From Acinetobacter zhairuonensis (GTDB lineage Bacteria > Pseudomonadota > Gammaproteobacteria > Pseudomonadales > Moraxellaceae), in the NCBI RefSeq assembly GCF_022601715.1, contig NZ_JAKVIM010000001.1:309926-373925 (forward strand): a stretch of DNA of 64,000 nt, written 5' to 3'. Of this stretch, positions 19,514 to 29,485 are shown piece after piece; the stretch's first letter is position 1, and each line of letters opens with the position of its first letter. The notes under the pieces are model-generated. The model saw nothing but the letters and a program-made list of their open reading frames with translations, made no database searches and was not told the origin of the DNA. The position numbers and the translations under genes are program-made.

Positions 19514-20563
19514 TTATGGCGCTGGATTCGGTTGCTGGCGGTGAATCGCTTCTATGCCTTGAATCACTTCTGTTGGGGGTACTAGGTCAAAGGCATCAAT
19601 ATTCTCTTTCAGTTGATCTAAATTGGTTGCCCCGATAATGGTACTGGTTACGAAGAACTGTTGCTTAATAAATGCAAGTGCCATTTGAGTTAAGCTGATA
19701 CCATGCTGTTCTGCAAGAAGTGCATATTGTTCAGTTGCCCATTCACTTTCAGGGTTGCTGTAACGACTAAAACGCGAGAATAAGGTAATACGTGCATTGG
19801 CAGGGCGTGCGCCATGACGGAATTTACCCGTTAAGTAACCAAAGGCAAGCGGTGAATAAGCCAATAGCCCAACACCTTCATATTTAGCAATTTCAGCCAT
19901 TCCAATTTCATAACTGCGATTGAGGAGGTTATAAGGATTCTGAACACTGACAATCTTATCTATCCCCAATTGTTCTGCAAGTTGTAAAAACTTCATGGTT
20001 CCCCATGGTGTTTCGTTGGATAGCCCAATATGACGGATGCGTCCTTTTTCTACTTCCTCGGCAAGTGCTACTAATGTTTCCGCAAGGGCGGTCACGGGCT
20101 TGTCATCTAAAGCTTCAGTATTGCCATAGCCAAGTTTGCCAAAGAAATTGGTATTACGTTGTGGCCAGTGTAGTTGATAAAGATCAATATAGTCGGTTTG
20201 CAGGCGTTTAAGTGAGTCATCAAGTGCTGAAGAAATTTCAGCGGCAGTAAAGCGGGTTTGTCCATCACGAATGTGACTGCCGCCTTGTGATGGACCAGCA
20301 ATTTTGGAGGCAATAAATAACTGATCGCGTCCACCATGTTGTGCAATCCAGTTGCCAATAATGCTTTCAGTTCGTCCTTGAGTTTCAGGCTTAGGTGGGA
20401 CAGGGTACATTTCTGCGGTATCCCAGAAGTTGAGTCCACGCTCCAAAGCATAATTCAATTGTTGAAAGGCTTCTTGTTGAGTGTTTTGTTCGCCAAAAGT
20501 CATGGTGCCTAAACAAATTTCTGGAACGAGAATACCGCTATTACCTAATGGTCTGAATTGCAT
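19514..20563 (-). CDS. tas: Aldo/keto reductase, Tas type
   Basis: 349 residues, close in length to E. coli Tas (346). NADPH-dependent (alpha/beta)8-barrel oxidoreductase. The catalytic tetrad is visible: Asp and Tyr in FWDTAEMYPV, Lys in IASKIAGP and His in YQLHWPQ. The C-terminal NADP-binding stretch STIIGATNLDQLKENI is intact. The PVPP insert after the catalytic Tyr is typical of Tas. The natural substrate is unknown; E. coli tas was found as a suppressor of tyrosine auxotrophy. Confidence 0.88.
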   Translation of the reverse strand: MQFRPLGNSGILVPEICLGTMTFGEQNTQQEAFQQLNYALERGLNFWDTAEMYPVPPKPETQGRTESIIGNWIAQHGGRDQLFIASKIAGPSQGGSHIRDGQTRFTAAEISSALDDSLKRLQTDYIDLYQLHWPQRNTNFFGKLGYGNTEALDDKPVTALAETLVALAEEVEKGRIRHIGLSNETPWGTMKFLQLAEQLGIDKIVSVQNPYNLLNRSYEIGMAEIAKYEGVGLLAYSPLAFGYLTGKFRHGARPANARITLFSRFSRYSNPESEWATEQYALLAEQHGISLTQMALAFIKQQFFVTSTIIGATNLDQLKENIDAFDLVPPTEVIQGIEAIHRQQPNPAP

Positions 20564-20671
20564 AACATCTTACCCTGAAACAAACAATGGATTCAGGCTA
20601 CCGTAAATATGCTGCTTTGTTAACGAATAGTTGTGTGTCATTTTGTGAAAAAAATGAATTATTTAGCATAA

Positions 20672-20699
20672 AAAAAGCAAATCAAAAGATTTGCTTTTT
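20672..20699. terminator. Terminator of the vfr/crp gene
   Basis: 12-bp perfect stem AAAAAGCAAATC/GATTTGCTTTTT with an AAAA loop. On the minus strand it lies 17 bp after the stop codon of the Crp-family gene. Confidence 0.8.
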
Positions 20700-20716
20700 A
20701 GAGACAATGCGAATAT

Positions 20717-21424
20717 TTATTCTTCATCGTCTTCGAAGTCTTCCTCAGAGTTTGTTTGCTCCAAAGAAACATCAAAAATTAGAATGGCTTTACCATCAGT
20801 TTGAATCATACCTTGGTCTTCAAGTGTTTTAAGAACACGACCCACCATTTCACGAGAGCAACCCACGATACGACCAATTTCTTGGCGGGTGATACGAATT
20901 TGACGACCGTTTGGTAAGATCATTGCTTCAGGCTGTGCAGAAAGATCAATCAAGCAGCGTGCAATACGACCAGAAACGTCGATAAAGGCAAGGTCAGTAA
21001 CTTTACGGGTGGTATTTTTTAAGCGACGAACCAATTGAGCGAAAACTGCATAGCTTAGGTCTGGATATTGTTTGCTTAGCTCATGGAAGTTTTCGTAAGT
21101 GATTTCTGCAATCTCACAAACATCACGAGTACGAACTTCAGCAGTACGTTGTGGATTTGATTCGAATAGTCCCATTTCCCCAAAGAAGTCACCTGGATTC
21201 AAATACGCAACTACAATTTCACGCTCATCATCTTCACGTAAAATAATAGAAACTGACCCTTTTAAAATCAAATAAAGTGATTTTGATTCTGTGCCCGCAT
21301 CGACAATAGTTGTACGTTTTGGGTAACGGTTTATATATGCTCGTTTTAATAGTGCCTTCACTGATTCAGGTAATTGACCTGGCGATAGCGCATCAGTACT
21401 TAGCTGTGAAAAGTTTGAAGTCAT
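20717..21424 (-). CDS. vfr: cAMP-receptor-type regulator (Vfr/Crp)
   Basis: 235 residues from the ATG at 21424 (GGAAACC upstream). Cyclic-nucleotide-binding domain with GDFFGEMGLF and QRTAEVRT, where R82-S83 of CRP becomes R-T; long dimer helix with NTTRKVTDLAF. The HTH is almost identical to CRP/Vfr (TRQEIGRIVGCSREMVGRVL). It ends in an acidic tail (NSEEDFEDDEE) that E. coli CRP lacks. Neighbour of a YhfA-type OsmC gene, divergently arranged as crp and yhfA are in E. coli. Global regulator of catabolism or virulence by homology. Confidence 0.92.
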   Translation of the reverse strand: MTSNFSQLSTDALSPGQLPESVKALLKRAYINRYPKRTTIVDAGTESKSLYLILKGSVSIILREDDEREIVVAYLNPGDFFGEMGLFESNPQRTAEVRTRDVCEIAEITYENFHELSKQYPDLSYAVFAQLVRRLKNTTRKVTDLAFIDVSGRIARCLIDLSAQPEAMILPNGRQIRITRQEIGRIVGCSREMVGRVLKTLEDQGMIQTDGKAILIFDVSLEQTNSEEDFEDDEE

Positions 21425-21572
21425 GCTTTTGGTTTCCGAAAATGGATAAATAATAGATCGCACAAGACCTAAAATGAACTTGTCACACAGAAGAGCTGAA
21501 ATTCCTTATCAACTCAAATTATGTTAGTGTACAGGTACACGGTAAATTTATAGCTTTTTTTAGGTAGTTGCA

Positions 21573-21995
21573 ATGCAAACAAGTGTACATTGGCTAGAGA
21601 ATGTTGCTTTTGAAGCGAAATCAGAAAGTGGCCATAGTGTGGTGATGGATGGTTCCCCAGAGTATGGTGGTGAAAACCGTGGACCACGTCCCATGGAACT
21701 CATATTAATGGGACTTGGTGGGTGTGCTTCCTTCGATATTGTGACAATTTTGAAAAAATCTCGTCAAGATGTGACAAATGTTGTCTGCCAGCTTAAGGCA
21801 GATCGTGCTGATAGCATTCCGGCAGTGTTCACCAAAATACACTTGCACTTCGTTGTAACAGGCAAAGCAGTGAAGGAAAAACAGGTTGCAAAAGCGGTTG
21901 AACTCTCTGCGGAGAAGTATTGTTCAGCCAGCAAAATGTTGTCTGATGGTGGCGTAGAAATCACCCATGATTTTGAAATTATAGAAGCTGAATAA
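21573..21995 (+). CDS. OsmC-family protein (YhfA type)
   Basis: 140 residues. Thiol-peroxidase-like fold with the two family cysteines in LGGCASFD and AEKYCSASKML. The EYGGENRGPRPMELILMGLGG region is typical of the YhfA branch rather than Ohr. Divergent from the Crp gene, a gene pair conserved with E. coli. Probably detoxifies organic hydroperoxides or handles sulfur species; the exact substrate is unknown. Confidence 0.88.
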   Translation: MQTSVHWLENVAFEAKSESGHSVVMDGSPEYGGENRGPRPMELILMGLGGCASFDIVTILKKSRQDVTNVVCQLKADRADSIPAVFTKIHLHFVVTGKAVKEKQVAKAVELSAEKYCSASKMLSDGGVEITHDFEIIEAE

Positions 21996-22002
21996 GCGTG
22001 AA

Positions 22003-22031
22003 AAAAGGCTGGTCAATGATCAGCCTTTTTT
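22003..22031 (+). terminator. Rho-independent terminator
   Basis: GGCTG/CAGCC stem extended by A/T pairs, followed by a T run, 7 bp after the OsmC stop. Confidence 0.8.
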
Positions 22032-22211
22032 GTATTAGGCATCCAAGTTTTGTACTTATTTTTTAGATTGAAATGAGAACACGAATGAATCTTAGAAGAT
22101 GCTAGAAAAATTACATCAACGCTCTTGAAAATAAAAATAGTCAGACCAATATTATAACTGAGATCTTACATAATTATTTATTTAAGATATTGAAAAATAT
22201 GTGAAAAATAG

Positions 22212-22239
22212 TTTGAAATTGAAGAATAAGTTCCCATAT
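22212..22239 (+). promoter_or_regulatory. Sigma-32 (heat-shock) promoter of clpB
   Basis: TTTGAAA (-35) and CCCATAT (-10) separated by 14 bp. This matches the RpoH consensus CTTGAAA-N13-15-CCCATnT at all but one -35 position. The predicted start lies near 22246, giving a leader of about 33 nt with GAGGAATAA as ribosome-binding site. Confidence 0.85.
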
Positions 22240-22278
22240 ATCCTACAAGTTAAAAATTTGTTGTGAGGAATAACAAGA

Positions 22279-24858
22279 ATGCGTTTCGAGAAATTTACAA
22301 ATCGCTTACAGCAAGCGCTCTCCGATGCACAATCTTTGGCTATGGGCAAGGATCATACCTCCATAGACGGTATTCATGTGCTCTCCACTCTACTGGAAGA
22401 AGCTTCTAATATGAGTCTTCTGCAACAGTCAGGCGCCAATCTACGTGATTTGCAAAGCAAATTGCAGCAGGCATTGAAAGATGCACCTACACTGGCAAAT
22501 CCAACTGGTGATATCAACCTGAGTCCAGAAGCTGTCAAAACCCTGAATCTGGCGGATAGCTATGCGCAAAAAGCAGGTGATGAGTTTCTTTCTACGGATT
22601 GGGTGTTGTTGGCTCTTGCAGAAGTGGGGGCAACCAAGTCTCTATTAAATAGCGTAAGCGTAACCAGCGACAGCTTACGTAAAGTAATTGATAAAATTCG
22701 AGGGGATGAGAAGGTCATGAGTAATAATCATGAAGATCAACGTGATTCACTAAATAAATATACGATAGATTTAAATGAACGTGCTCTAGATGGAAAACTT
22801 GATCCAGTTATTGGGCGTGATGATGAAATCCGACGCACGATTCAGGTGTTGTCTCGTCGTACCAAAAATAACCCTGTATTGATTGGTGAGCCAGGGGTGG
22901 GTAAAACGGCCATTGTGGAAGGCTTGGCACAGCGTATTGTAAATGGTGAAGTCCCAGAGAGCTTAAAAGGCAAGCGAGTACTTTCGCTTGATTTAGGTTC
23001 ATTGCTTGCGGGTGCCAAATACCGTGGTGAATTTGAAGAACGCCTCAAAGCGGTACTTAAAGATTTAGCCAAACACGAAGGCGAGATCATTCTGTTCATC
23101 GATGAGCTGCATACCTTGGTAGGCGCAGGGAAAGGCGATGGGGCAATGGATGCAGGCAATATGCTGAAACCTGCCTTGGCGCGCGGAGAGTTGCGCTGTG
23201 TGGGTGCTACCACCTTGGATGAATATCGTCAGTACATTGAAAAAGATGCTGCCTTAGAGCGTCGTTTCCAGAAGGTATTGGTTGATGAACCAAGTGTGGA
23301 AGATACCATTGCCATCCTACGTGGGCTTAAAGAAAAGTATGCAACCCACCACGGTGTACAGATTCTGGATTCCGCGATTATTGCCGCTGCGAAAATGTCA
23401 CATCGTTACATTACCGATCGTCAATTACCAGACAAAGCCATTGACCTGATTGATGAAGCTGCGTCACGAATTAAAATGGAGTTGGACTCCAAGCCTGAAG
23501 CCCTCGATAAACTTGATCGCCGCTTAATTCAGTTGAAGATGCAACTTGAGGCAGTGAAAAAAGATGAAGATGCTGGGGCCAAAGGTGAGATCAAACTGTT
23601 AGAAGAGCAGATTGCAACAGTTGAGAAAGAATATAACGATCTTGAAGAGATTTGGCGTGCTGACAAAGCTTTGGTAGAAGGCAACAAAGATATTCAAGTG
23701 AAGCTGGATCAAGCGCGTATAGCTTTAGAAAAAGCACAACGTGAAGGTGATTTAGCCGAAGCTGGACGTCTGCAATATGGTGTGATTCCTGAATTGCAAA
23801 AGCAACTGGAACGTATTGAGGTGGCGGAAGAAAATGAAGCACCAAAACTATTGCGTAACAAAGTCACGGATAATGAAATTGCTGAGGTGGTGAGTGCCGC
23901 TACGGGGATTCCAGTTTCTAAAATGCTGCAAGGTGAACGTGAAAAACTGTTACAGATGGAAGATTTCTTACATAACCGCGTGGTGGGACAAGATGAAGCT
24001 GTGGTGGCTGTATCAAATGCAGTGCGTCGTTCACGTGCAGGTTTGTCTGATCCAAACCGTCCGAGTGGTTCATTCCTGTTCCTCGGACCAACGGGTGTAG
24101 GTAAAACAGAATTGACCAAAGCCTTGGCAAACTTCCTGTTCGATAGCGATGATGCCATGATTCGTATCGATATGAGTGAATTCATGGAGAAACATTCGGT
24201 TAGTCGTTTAGTCGGTGCACCTCCAGGTTATGTGGGTTATGAAGAAGGTGGGGTGTTAACTGAAGCAGTTCGTCGGAAACCATATAGCGTGGTGTTGTTT
24301 GATGAGGTTGAGAAAGCACATCCAGATGTTTTCAATATCTTATTGCAGGTATTGGATGATGGTCGCCTGACCGATTCACAAGGTCGTGTGGTGGACTTCA
24401 AGAATACCGTGATTGTGATGACTTCAAACCTAGGTTCACAAGATGTGCGTGAATTAGGTGAAGGTGCAACAGAGGATGAAGTGCGTGCAGTAGTGATGAG
24501 TGCGGTATCGCAACACTTCCGTCCAGAGTTCATTAACCGTATTGATGAGCTAGTGATCTTCCATTCATTGAAGAAAGCACAAATTCGTGGCATTGCCGAT
24601 ATTCAGTTGGATCGTTTACGTAGCCGTTTAGTTGAGCGTGATTTGAGCTTGTCTGTTGAAGATACTGCATTTGACCAATTGATTGATGCTGGTTTTGACC
24701 CAATTTATGGCGCGCGACCATTAAAACGTGCCATTCAACAACAGGTTGAAAACCCATTAGCGCAAAAAATTCTTGCTGGAGAGTTCCAACCTGGCGATAC
24801 CATTTTAATCAAATCGGATCACGGTCATTTAGTCTTTGATAAAATGAAATTGAGCTAA
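22279..24858 (+). CDS. clpB: ClpB disaggregase
   Basis: 859 residues, the usual ClpB length. Hexameric AAA+ ATPase that, with DnaK, extracts proteins from aggregates. Clp-N repeats span residues 1-145. First ATPase domain has Walker A GEPGVGKT and Walker [11 protein letters not shown]. The coiled-coil M domain at about 405-525 distinguishes ClpB from ClpA/C. Second ATPase domain has GPTGVGKT and [11 protein letters not shown]. No ClpP-binding loop is seen. Preceded by a sigma-32 promoter and closed by a terminator. Confidence 0.98.
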   Translation: MRFEKFTNRLQQALSDAQSLAMGKDHTSIDGIHVLSTLLEEASNMSLLQQSGANLRDLQSKLQQALKDAPTLANPTGDINLSPEAVKTLNLADSYAQKAGDEFLSTDWVLLALAEVGATKSLLNSVSVTSDSLRKVIDKIRGDEKVMSNNHEDQRDSLNKYTIDLNERALDGKLDPVIGRDDEIRRTIQVLSRRTKNNPVLIGEPGVGKTAIVEGLAQRIVNGEVPESLKGKRVLSLDLGSLLAGAKYRGEFEERLKAVLKDLAKHEGEIILFIDELHTLVGAGKGDGAMDAGNMLKPALARGELRCVGATTLDEYRQYIEKDAALERRFQKVLVDEPSVEDTIAILRGLKEKYATHHGVQILDSAIIAAAKMSHRYITDRQLPDKAIDLIDEAASRIKMELDSKPEALDKLDRRLIQLKMQLEAVKKDEDAGAKGEIKLLEEQIATVEKEYNDLEEIWRADKALVEGNKDIQVKLDQARIALEKAQREGDLAEAGRLQYGVIPELQKQLERIEVAEENEAPKLLRNKVTDNEIAEVVSAATGIPVSKMLQGEREKLLQMEDFLHNRVVGQDEAVVAVSNAVRRSRAGLSDPNRPSGSFLFLGPTGVGKTELTKALANFLFDSDDAMIRIDMSEFMEKHSVSRLVGAPPGYVGYEEGGVLTEAVRRKPYSVVLFDEVEKAHPDVFNILLQVLDDGRLTDSQGRVVDFKNTVIVMTSNLGSQDVRELGEGATEDEVRAVVMSAVSQHFRPEFINRIDELVIFHSLKKAQIRGIADIQLDRLRSRLVERDLSLSVEDTAFDQLIDAGFDPIYGARPLKRAIQQQVENPLAQKILAGEFQPGDTILIKSDHGHLVFDKMKLS

Positions 24859-24870
24859 AATTGAACATAG

Positions 24871-24896
24871 AAAAACCAGCTTCGGCTGGTTTTTTT
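24871..24896 (+). terminator. Rho-independent terminator after clpB
   Basis: Perfect 10-bp stem AAAAACCAGC/GCTGGTTTTT with a TTCG loop and T run. Confidence 0.9.
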
Positions 24897-24962
24897 ATGT
24901 GACAAGTCTCGGTCTGAAATTTATATTCTGAGTCAGAAAGTGACATAAATAAGCAGATATCT

Positions 24963-24976
24963 GTGATAAGTATCAC
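24963..24976. promoter_or_regulatory. Perfect palindrome upstream of the DUF945 gene
   Basis: GTGATA-AG-TATCAC, 94 bp before the start codon. It looks like a regulator-binding site; the protein is unknown. Confidence 0.3.
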
Positions 24977-25069
24977 TCATAAGGTGCTTATATGTAAAAC
25001 AATTATCTTTATTTTGGGTTTTTGATTATACTGCATGCACATAATAAGCAGACAATATGAGTCATATAA

Positions 25070-26359
25070 ATGTCAAAAATAAAGTGGGGTGTTGGAGGGG
25101 TTGTTGCGGTTGCGACATTGGCTGTAGGTGGAAATTTATATGCAGATAAAACTCTGCAAACTTACTATCAGCAAGAAGCAAAACAGCCAAGTAAAAATCT
25201 CAGCTTGAACTATCGGAACTTTCAGATGGGTGCTTTTCAAGGCAGTGCTGACTGGACAGCTGAACTGACCCTTGATCCATGTAAGCCGAAAGATGTCATC
25301 AAAATTGCTGGGCGTGATCATATTCAGCGCAGTTGGAATGGTTATCAAATTCAATCCGATATTAAAATTGTTCAAGCAGATAGCGCATTCAAACCTTTAC
25401 TGAATCAACCATTAAAGCTTCAAACTCACGTCAATTGGTTGGGTGCGATGAAATCGACCCTGACTACGCCAGAGATTGTGCGTAATGAAGCGAAAATGCA
25501 GGCACGCTTAGATCCAGTAACTTTAGAGTATCGTACTAAATCGGTTGATGATCAGCTTCAGGTACAGGATCTAACCTTAAAAATTCCCAATTTAACAGTA
25601 ACGGATGCGGAAACACATTTCCAAATGACGGGGTTAACCTTACAAACCAATCAGGGGTTAAGTGGCAATTATCTGGAAGCTGGAAAAACCAAAATCCATA
25701 TGGATTTGCTAAAAATGTCGGATCGTAGTTTGAACAATCCGATGAGTGCAGAGTTAAAGAATTACCGCATTGAAGCTGAAAGCGATTTGACGGAACGGGT
25801 ATTGAATACGAAATTTTCAATTCAGGCTGATGAAATGAAAGTGCCTTATTCACCAGTCATGCAAAATATTCAGTTCAACTTCAATTTACAGGATCTCAAT
25901 CGTGCCAAACTTCAGACCTTTTTCGATGTAGTGGAAAAGCGTGAGAATAGCTGTTTAGCAAAAGAGACGTTACTGGAAGATCTTGAACCTGCATTACTTG
26001 CTGTAATCAATGAAGGCTTTAAATTTGAGTCTAAGGATAATCAACTTAAAGTGGGTACGGGCGAAGCTAAAGCCAGTTTGACGGGGCGCTTTATGCCTAG
26101 TCATCAAAAAACTTTAAAAGGCATGGTGAGTATGGTACCGAGTTTGGTGGAATATAAAGCCGACATGCAGTTTGATAAAAACATGGTTGCATCCATTATG
26201 AAGAGTTTACCGGGTCAGACGCAGCAGTCGATGTCTGATCAAGAGTTGGAAAGTATATTAAGCAGTATGCAACAGTCAGGGCAACTGAAACGCGATGGTG
26301 ATGTGATGAAAATGTCGATGGAATATAAATATGGCGAGAAGAAATTTCTCACGGAATAA
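25070..26359 (+). CDS. DUF945 (YdgA-like) family protein
   Basis: 429 residues. An N-terminal membrane anchor or signal (KIKWGVGGVVAVATLAVGG, residues 3-21) precedes a long periplasmic beta-rich domain with alternating LQVQDLTLKIPNLTV-type strands, typical of DUF945/YdgA proteins. Two cysteines (TLDPC and ENSC) lie in the exported part. YdgA is an inner-membrane-anchored periplasmic protein of unclear role in E. coli, proposed to affect envelope assembly. Monocistronic. Confidence 0.8.
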   Translation: MSKIKWGVGGVVAVATLAVGGNLYADKTLQTYYQQEAKQPSKNLSLNYRNFQMGAFQGSADWTAELTLDPCKPKDVIKIAGRDHIQRSWNGYQIQSDIKIVQADSAFKPLLNQPLKLQTHVNWLGAMKSTLTTPEIVRNEAKMQARLDPVTLEYRTKSVDDQLQVQDLTLKIPNLTVTDAETHFQMTGLTLQTNQGLSGNYLEAGKTKIHMDLLKMSDRSLNNPMSAELKNYRIEAESDLTERVLNTKFSIQADEMKVPYSPVMQNIQFNFNLQDLNRAKLQTFFDVVEKRENSCLAKETLLEDLEPALLAVINEGFKFESKDNQLKVGTGEAKASLTGRFMPSHQKTLKGMVSMVPSLVEYKADMQFDKNMVASIMKSLPGQTQQSMSDQELESILSSMQQSGQLKRDGDVMKMSMEYKYGEKKFLTE

Positions 26360-26387
26360 GCATTTTAATTGACATCTATCTTATAAA

Positions 26388-26413
26388 AAAAAGACCGCTT
26401 CTGCGGTCTTTTT
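26388..26413. terminator. Bidirectional terminator between DUF945 and rlmKL
   Basis: 11-bp perfect stem AAAAAGACCGC/GCGGTCTTTTT, TTCT loop, between convergent stops. Confidence 0.88.
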
Positions 26414-26423
26414 CATGTCTGGA

Positions 26424-28628
26424 TTAAATAGGGTGGTGTTGGATTTTCCATGCGCGGTGAATTTTTTGATTGCGCTTGAAGTCAGGACCAATGGTTTCTT
26501 GGGTGATTTCTTGCACATTAAACATCGCTTCAATTTCCTCATCCAACTCGAAACCGCGGTAGTTGTTCGAGAAGTATAAAGTACCTTCGGTGGTTAAGCG
26601 GTTCATGGCACGTTTCAGTAGAGAAATGTGGTCACGTTGCACATCAAAGGTTCCATAGAACTTCTTAGAATTCGAGAAGGTTGGTGGATCAATGAAAATC
26701 AGATCATATTGCTCATGACCTTCTTTGAGCCATTCAAAACAGTCGCTAGCAAAGAATTGATGCTGTTCATCGGCATGATCAACAGTTAAACCATTTAAGA
26801 CGAAGTTTTCTTTTGACCAGTTCAGGTAAGTATTAGACAAGTCCACGCTAGTCGTACTTGCAGCGCCACCTAAAGCGGCATGTAAACTTGCCGTTGAGGT
26901 GTAGCTATACAAGTTTAGGAAATGTTTGCCACGTGCTTCTTTGGCAATACGTAAACGAATTTGACGATGATCAAGGAACAGACCTGTATCTAGATAGTCA
27001 GTCATGTTCACTAAAATTTTGGCTTTACCTTCCTGTACGATAAAGCGTTTTGAGGCTGTACTTTGTTTGGTGTACTGATTTTTACCTTCTTGACGTGCAC
27101 GCGTTTTAATGAAAATTGCATCACGTCCTAAGCCAGTCACGGCACGAATGGCAGCTAAAGCCAAGTTAAAACGCTTTTTGGCTTTTTCAGGATCAATAGT
27201 TTTTGGTGGTGCGTACTCTTGAACGTGTAGACGATCCCCATACAAGTCAACAGCGACATTAAAATCAGGTAAGTCAGCATCATACAAACGCAGGCAGAAT
27301 ACATTATCTTTCACAGCCCATTTTTTCAGGGTCTGCATGTTTTTCTGTAAACGATTGGCAAAATCTTCAGCACCTTCAATCGGCTCAAATTGCAGTGGTT
27401 GCCAAGTTTCGAGGAATGGCTTCACAACGCTAGCAGGTTTGATCTTGCCTAAACGGACGTAGATTGGCAATTTACCATTCATCAAACGCATGGTTTGCGG
27501 ATCACTAAACGCCATCACGTCCGCTTGTTCAACGGCTGCTGCAATGACTGCGGCAGTTTGATTCGGGAAATTCTTTTGTAATAGCGCAGACAAGCCCAAA
27601 TACAAGGCACGGTTAGAGGCTTTATCACCTAAGCGCTCACCATAAGGTGGGTTAGTCACAATAAAGGCAGTTTGGTTGCCAAGTTCAAAATCGGGCCAGT
27701 CGGATAGGGTGCGCTCTTCCATCTGGATTAGATCGAGCTGGTTTTCAAAACCGGCTGCGATGATATTTTGTTTGGTTGCTTTGACCGCTTCCCAATCTGC
27801 GTCGAAGGCATAGAACTTCGGTAAAGGTTGTTCAAGTGCTTGTTGATGGCGTTCAGCTGCTTCTGCTTTAATCGACATCCACAAGTCATGATTATGACCA
27901 TTCCAGCCATTAAAACCGAAACGACGGACTAAGCCTGGTGCACGGTCTGTCAACAGCATTAAAGATTCAATAATGAAGGTACCCGAACCACACATTGGGT
28001 CCAAAATGATATCTGGGCGTAATTCTAGTAGTTTTGCTTTTTGCAAAATGGCGGCAGCAAGGTTTTCTTTGATTGGAGCATCCGTCATAAAACGACGATA
28101 GCCGCGTTTATGCAACGAATCACCCGATAAGTCTAGGCAGTAGGTATGTTCAGTTTTACCCGCAAGGACATACAAGGTAATTTCAGGTTGTTTGGTATCA
28201 ATACTTGGACGACGACCAACCGCCTCCATGAACGAGTCCACCACACCATCTTTGACACGTAAAGTTGCGAATTGGCTGTTTACCATAATTTCACGTTCAA
28301 CGTGCAAACGAATGGCAAAAGTACTTTGTGGTGCAAAAATAAGTGACCAGTCAAAGCTGATCGCACCTTCATACAGTTCTTCAGCAACATCACGCGCATC
28401 ATGACTGCGTTCAAGTTCATGGGTATGAATAGGGAGCAGAACACGTGAAGCCAAACGTGACCACATGCAAATACGATAGGCTTGTTCTAATGTGCCTTTA
28501 AAAATTAAACGCCCTGGAAAGCGTTCAATTTGTTCGATGCCTAGACCTTGTAATTCTTCTTGGAGTAAGGTTTCTAGCCCATCTGCACATGTGACCCAAT
28601 AGTTGCTTAAACGGGAAGAGCTATTCAT
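26424..28628 (-). CDS. rlmL: Bifunctional 23S rRNA methyltransferase RlmKL
   Basis: 734 residues, a fused enzyme that makes m2G2445 and m7G2069 in 23S rRNA (E. coli version 702). Order of parts: THUMP RNA-binding domain (about 45-160), N-terminal methyltransferase with DPMCGSGTFIIESL and TNPPYGERLG, then a C-terminal methyltransferase with LNLYSYTSTAS and IFIDPPTFSNS. All SAM-binding and NPPY motifs are intact. Monocistronic. Confidence 0.96.
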   Translation of the reverse strand: MNSSSRLSNYWVTCADGLETLLQEELQGLGIEQIERFPGRLIFKGTLEQAYRICMWSRLASRVLLPIHTHELERSHDARDVAEELYEGAISFDWSLIFAPQSTFAIRLHVEREIMVNSQFATLRVKDGVVDSFMEAVGRRPSIDTKQPEITLYVLAGKTEHTYCLDLSGDSLHKRGYRRFMTDAPIKENLAAAILQKAKLLELRPDIILDPMCGSGTFIIESLMLLTDRAPGLVRRFGFNGWNGHNHDLWMSIKAEAAERHQQALEQPLPKFYAFDADWEAVKATKQNIIAAGFENQLDLIQMEERTLSDWPDFELGNQTAFIVTNPPYGERLGDKASNRALYLGLSALLQKNFPNQTAAVIAAAVEQADVMAFSDPQTMRLMNGKLPIYVRLGKIKPASVVKPFLETWQPLQFEPIEGAEDFANRLQKNMQTLKKWAVKDNVFCLRLYDADLPDFNVAVDLYGDRLHVQEYAPPKTIDPEKAKKRFNLALAAIRAVTGLGRDAIFIKTRARQEGKNQYTKQSTASKRFIVQEGKAKILVNMTDYLDTGLFLDHRQIRLRIAKEARGKHFLNLYSYTSTASLHAALGGAASTTSVDLSNTYLNWSKENFVLNGLTVDHADEQHQFFASDCFEWLKEGHEQYDLIFIDPPTFSNSKKFYGTFDVQRDHISLLKRAMNRLTTEGTLYFSNNYRGFELDEEIEAMFNVQEITQETIGPDFKRNQKIHRAWKIQHHPI

Positions 28629-28890
28629 AAATTAGATAGACCAAAATTTTAAAAAAATACTTCCTAAAGTTTAACTGATTTTGGCGTTGAAAGCTTTTTA
28701 AATTGCGTGTTTGCAAAAATAGATCATAGAAAAATACCCTTTTAATTACGTGGTTCTCAAAAACTGGTATGCATTTTGCTAAATCAAGAACAATAAATGG
28801 CGATGCGCATTGTAGTTTTACTTTACTTGTTCAATCTGCTGTGAACTCATTATTCGTATTAAATTTAATAAAACTGGGGGATTGAAAGAG

Positions 28891-29235
28891 ATGTCTAATC
28901 ACGGATTTGTTGCTCATCCTGAGGCTTTTTCTGCTGCAACTTTGATTTATACACGATTACGCCGTGTGTCTGGGCGCGTCATTGATGCGATGTACCTTGC
29001 GGAAAACAAGGCGTATGCCCGATATGTAGTCGATTTGGCTTTGGCAACAGGAGATGCAGAGTTGGTTCGTCAAGCTGAACGTTTACGCAGTTTTATGGAT
29101 TTAGATACAGTGATTGAACTCGAGGTGATGACTGAAACCGTAGTTGAGCCGACTCATTATCGTGAAGATGAAGTGACTGAGGAAGAAATCTATCGTGCGC
29201 AGGTGCATCATCACTATATTGGTGCATTACGCTAA
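28891..29235 (+). CDS. Conserved hypothetical protein
   Basis: 114 residues from the ATG at 28891; a TTG three codons earlier is open but less likely, and GGGGG sits 10-15 bases upstream. Soluble, helical N-terminus (TLIYTRLRRVSGRVIDAMY), acidic C-terminal third (HYREDEVTEEEIYRAQ) and a His-rich end. I recognise no domain. Flanked by rlmKL (divergent) and pyrB, with no shared operon. Confidence 0.65.
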   Translation: MSNHGFVAHPEAFSAATLIYTRLRRVSGRVIDAMYLAENKAYARYVVDLALATGDAELVRQAERLRSFMDLDTVIELEVMTETVVEPTHYREDEVTEEEIYRAQVHHHYIGALR

Positions 29236-29427
29236 ATCTTGTCGCAAATTAGGTAACTCATTATCTTAATTTAAGCCAATCATCTTAAATCCCAAATTTA
29301 GGGTGATTGGTCGGTTACGCTTTGAGTGATAAATTTTGTTTAAATTATCTTATTGAAATAACGCATAGGAAAATAAGAAAGCATTTTAAATATCATTATA
29401 TTTTCTTTTGAGTGCCGAAAACTTCAA

Positions 29428-29471
29428 CTGCCAAATCTGGGGAATCTCTGTATAATACGTTAACTTAACGT
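29428..29471 (+). promoter_or_regulatory. pyrB promoter with palindrome over the start site
   Basis: CTGCCA (-35), 17-bp spacer, perfect TATAAT at 29451-29456. Directly after it lies a perfect inverted repeat ACGTTAA-C-TTAACGT (29457-29471) covering the predicted transcription start. With a 1-nt centre it cannot fold as RNA, so it is more likely a repressor operator for pyrBC'. Confidence 0.65.
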
Positions 29472-29485
29472 ATAAGGAATCTCTC

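Noticed and set aside
24963..24976. Palindrome GTGATAAGTATCAC as a Fur box
   Set aside because: Only six bases per arm and no fit to the 7-1-7 Fur pattern; kept as an unassigned palindrome.
29228..29485. PyrL-type leader peptide with attenuator before pyrB
   Set aside because: No leader ORF plus T-rich terminator is seen; the palindrome at the start site has a one-base centre and cannot form an RNA stem-loop.
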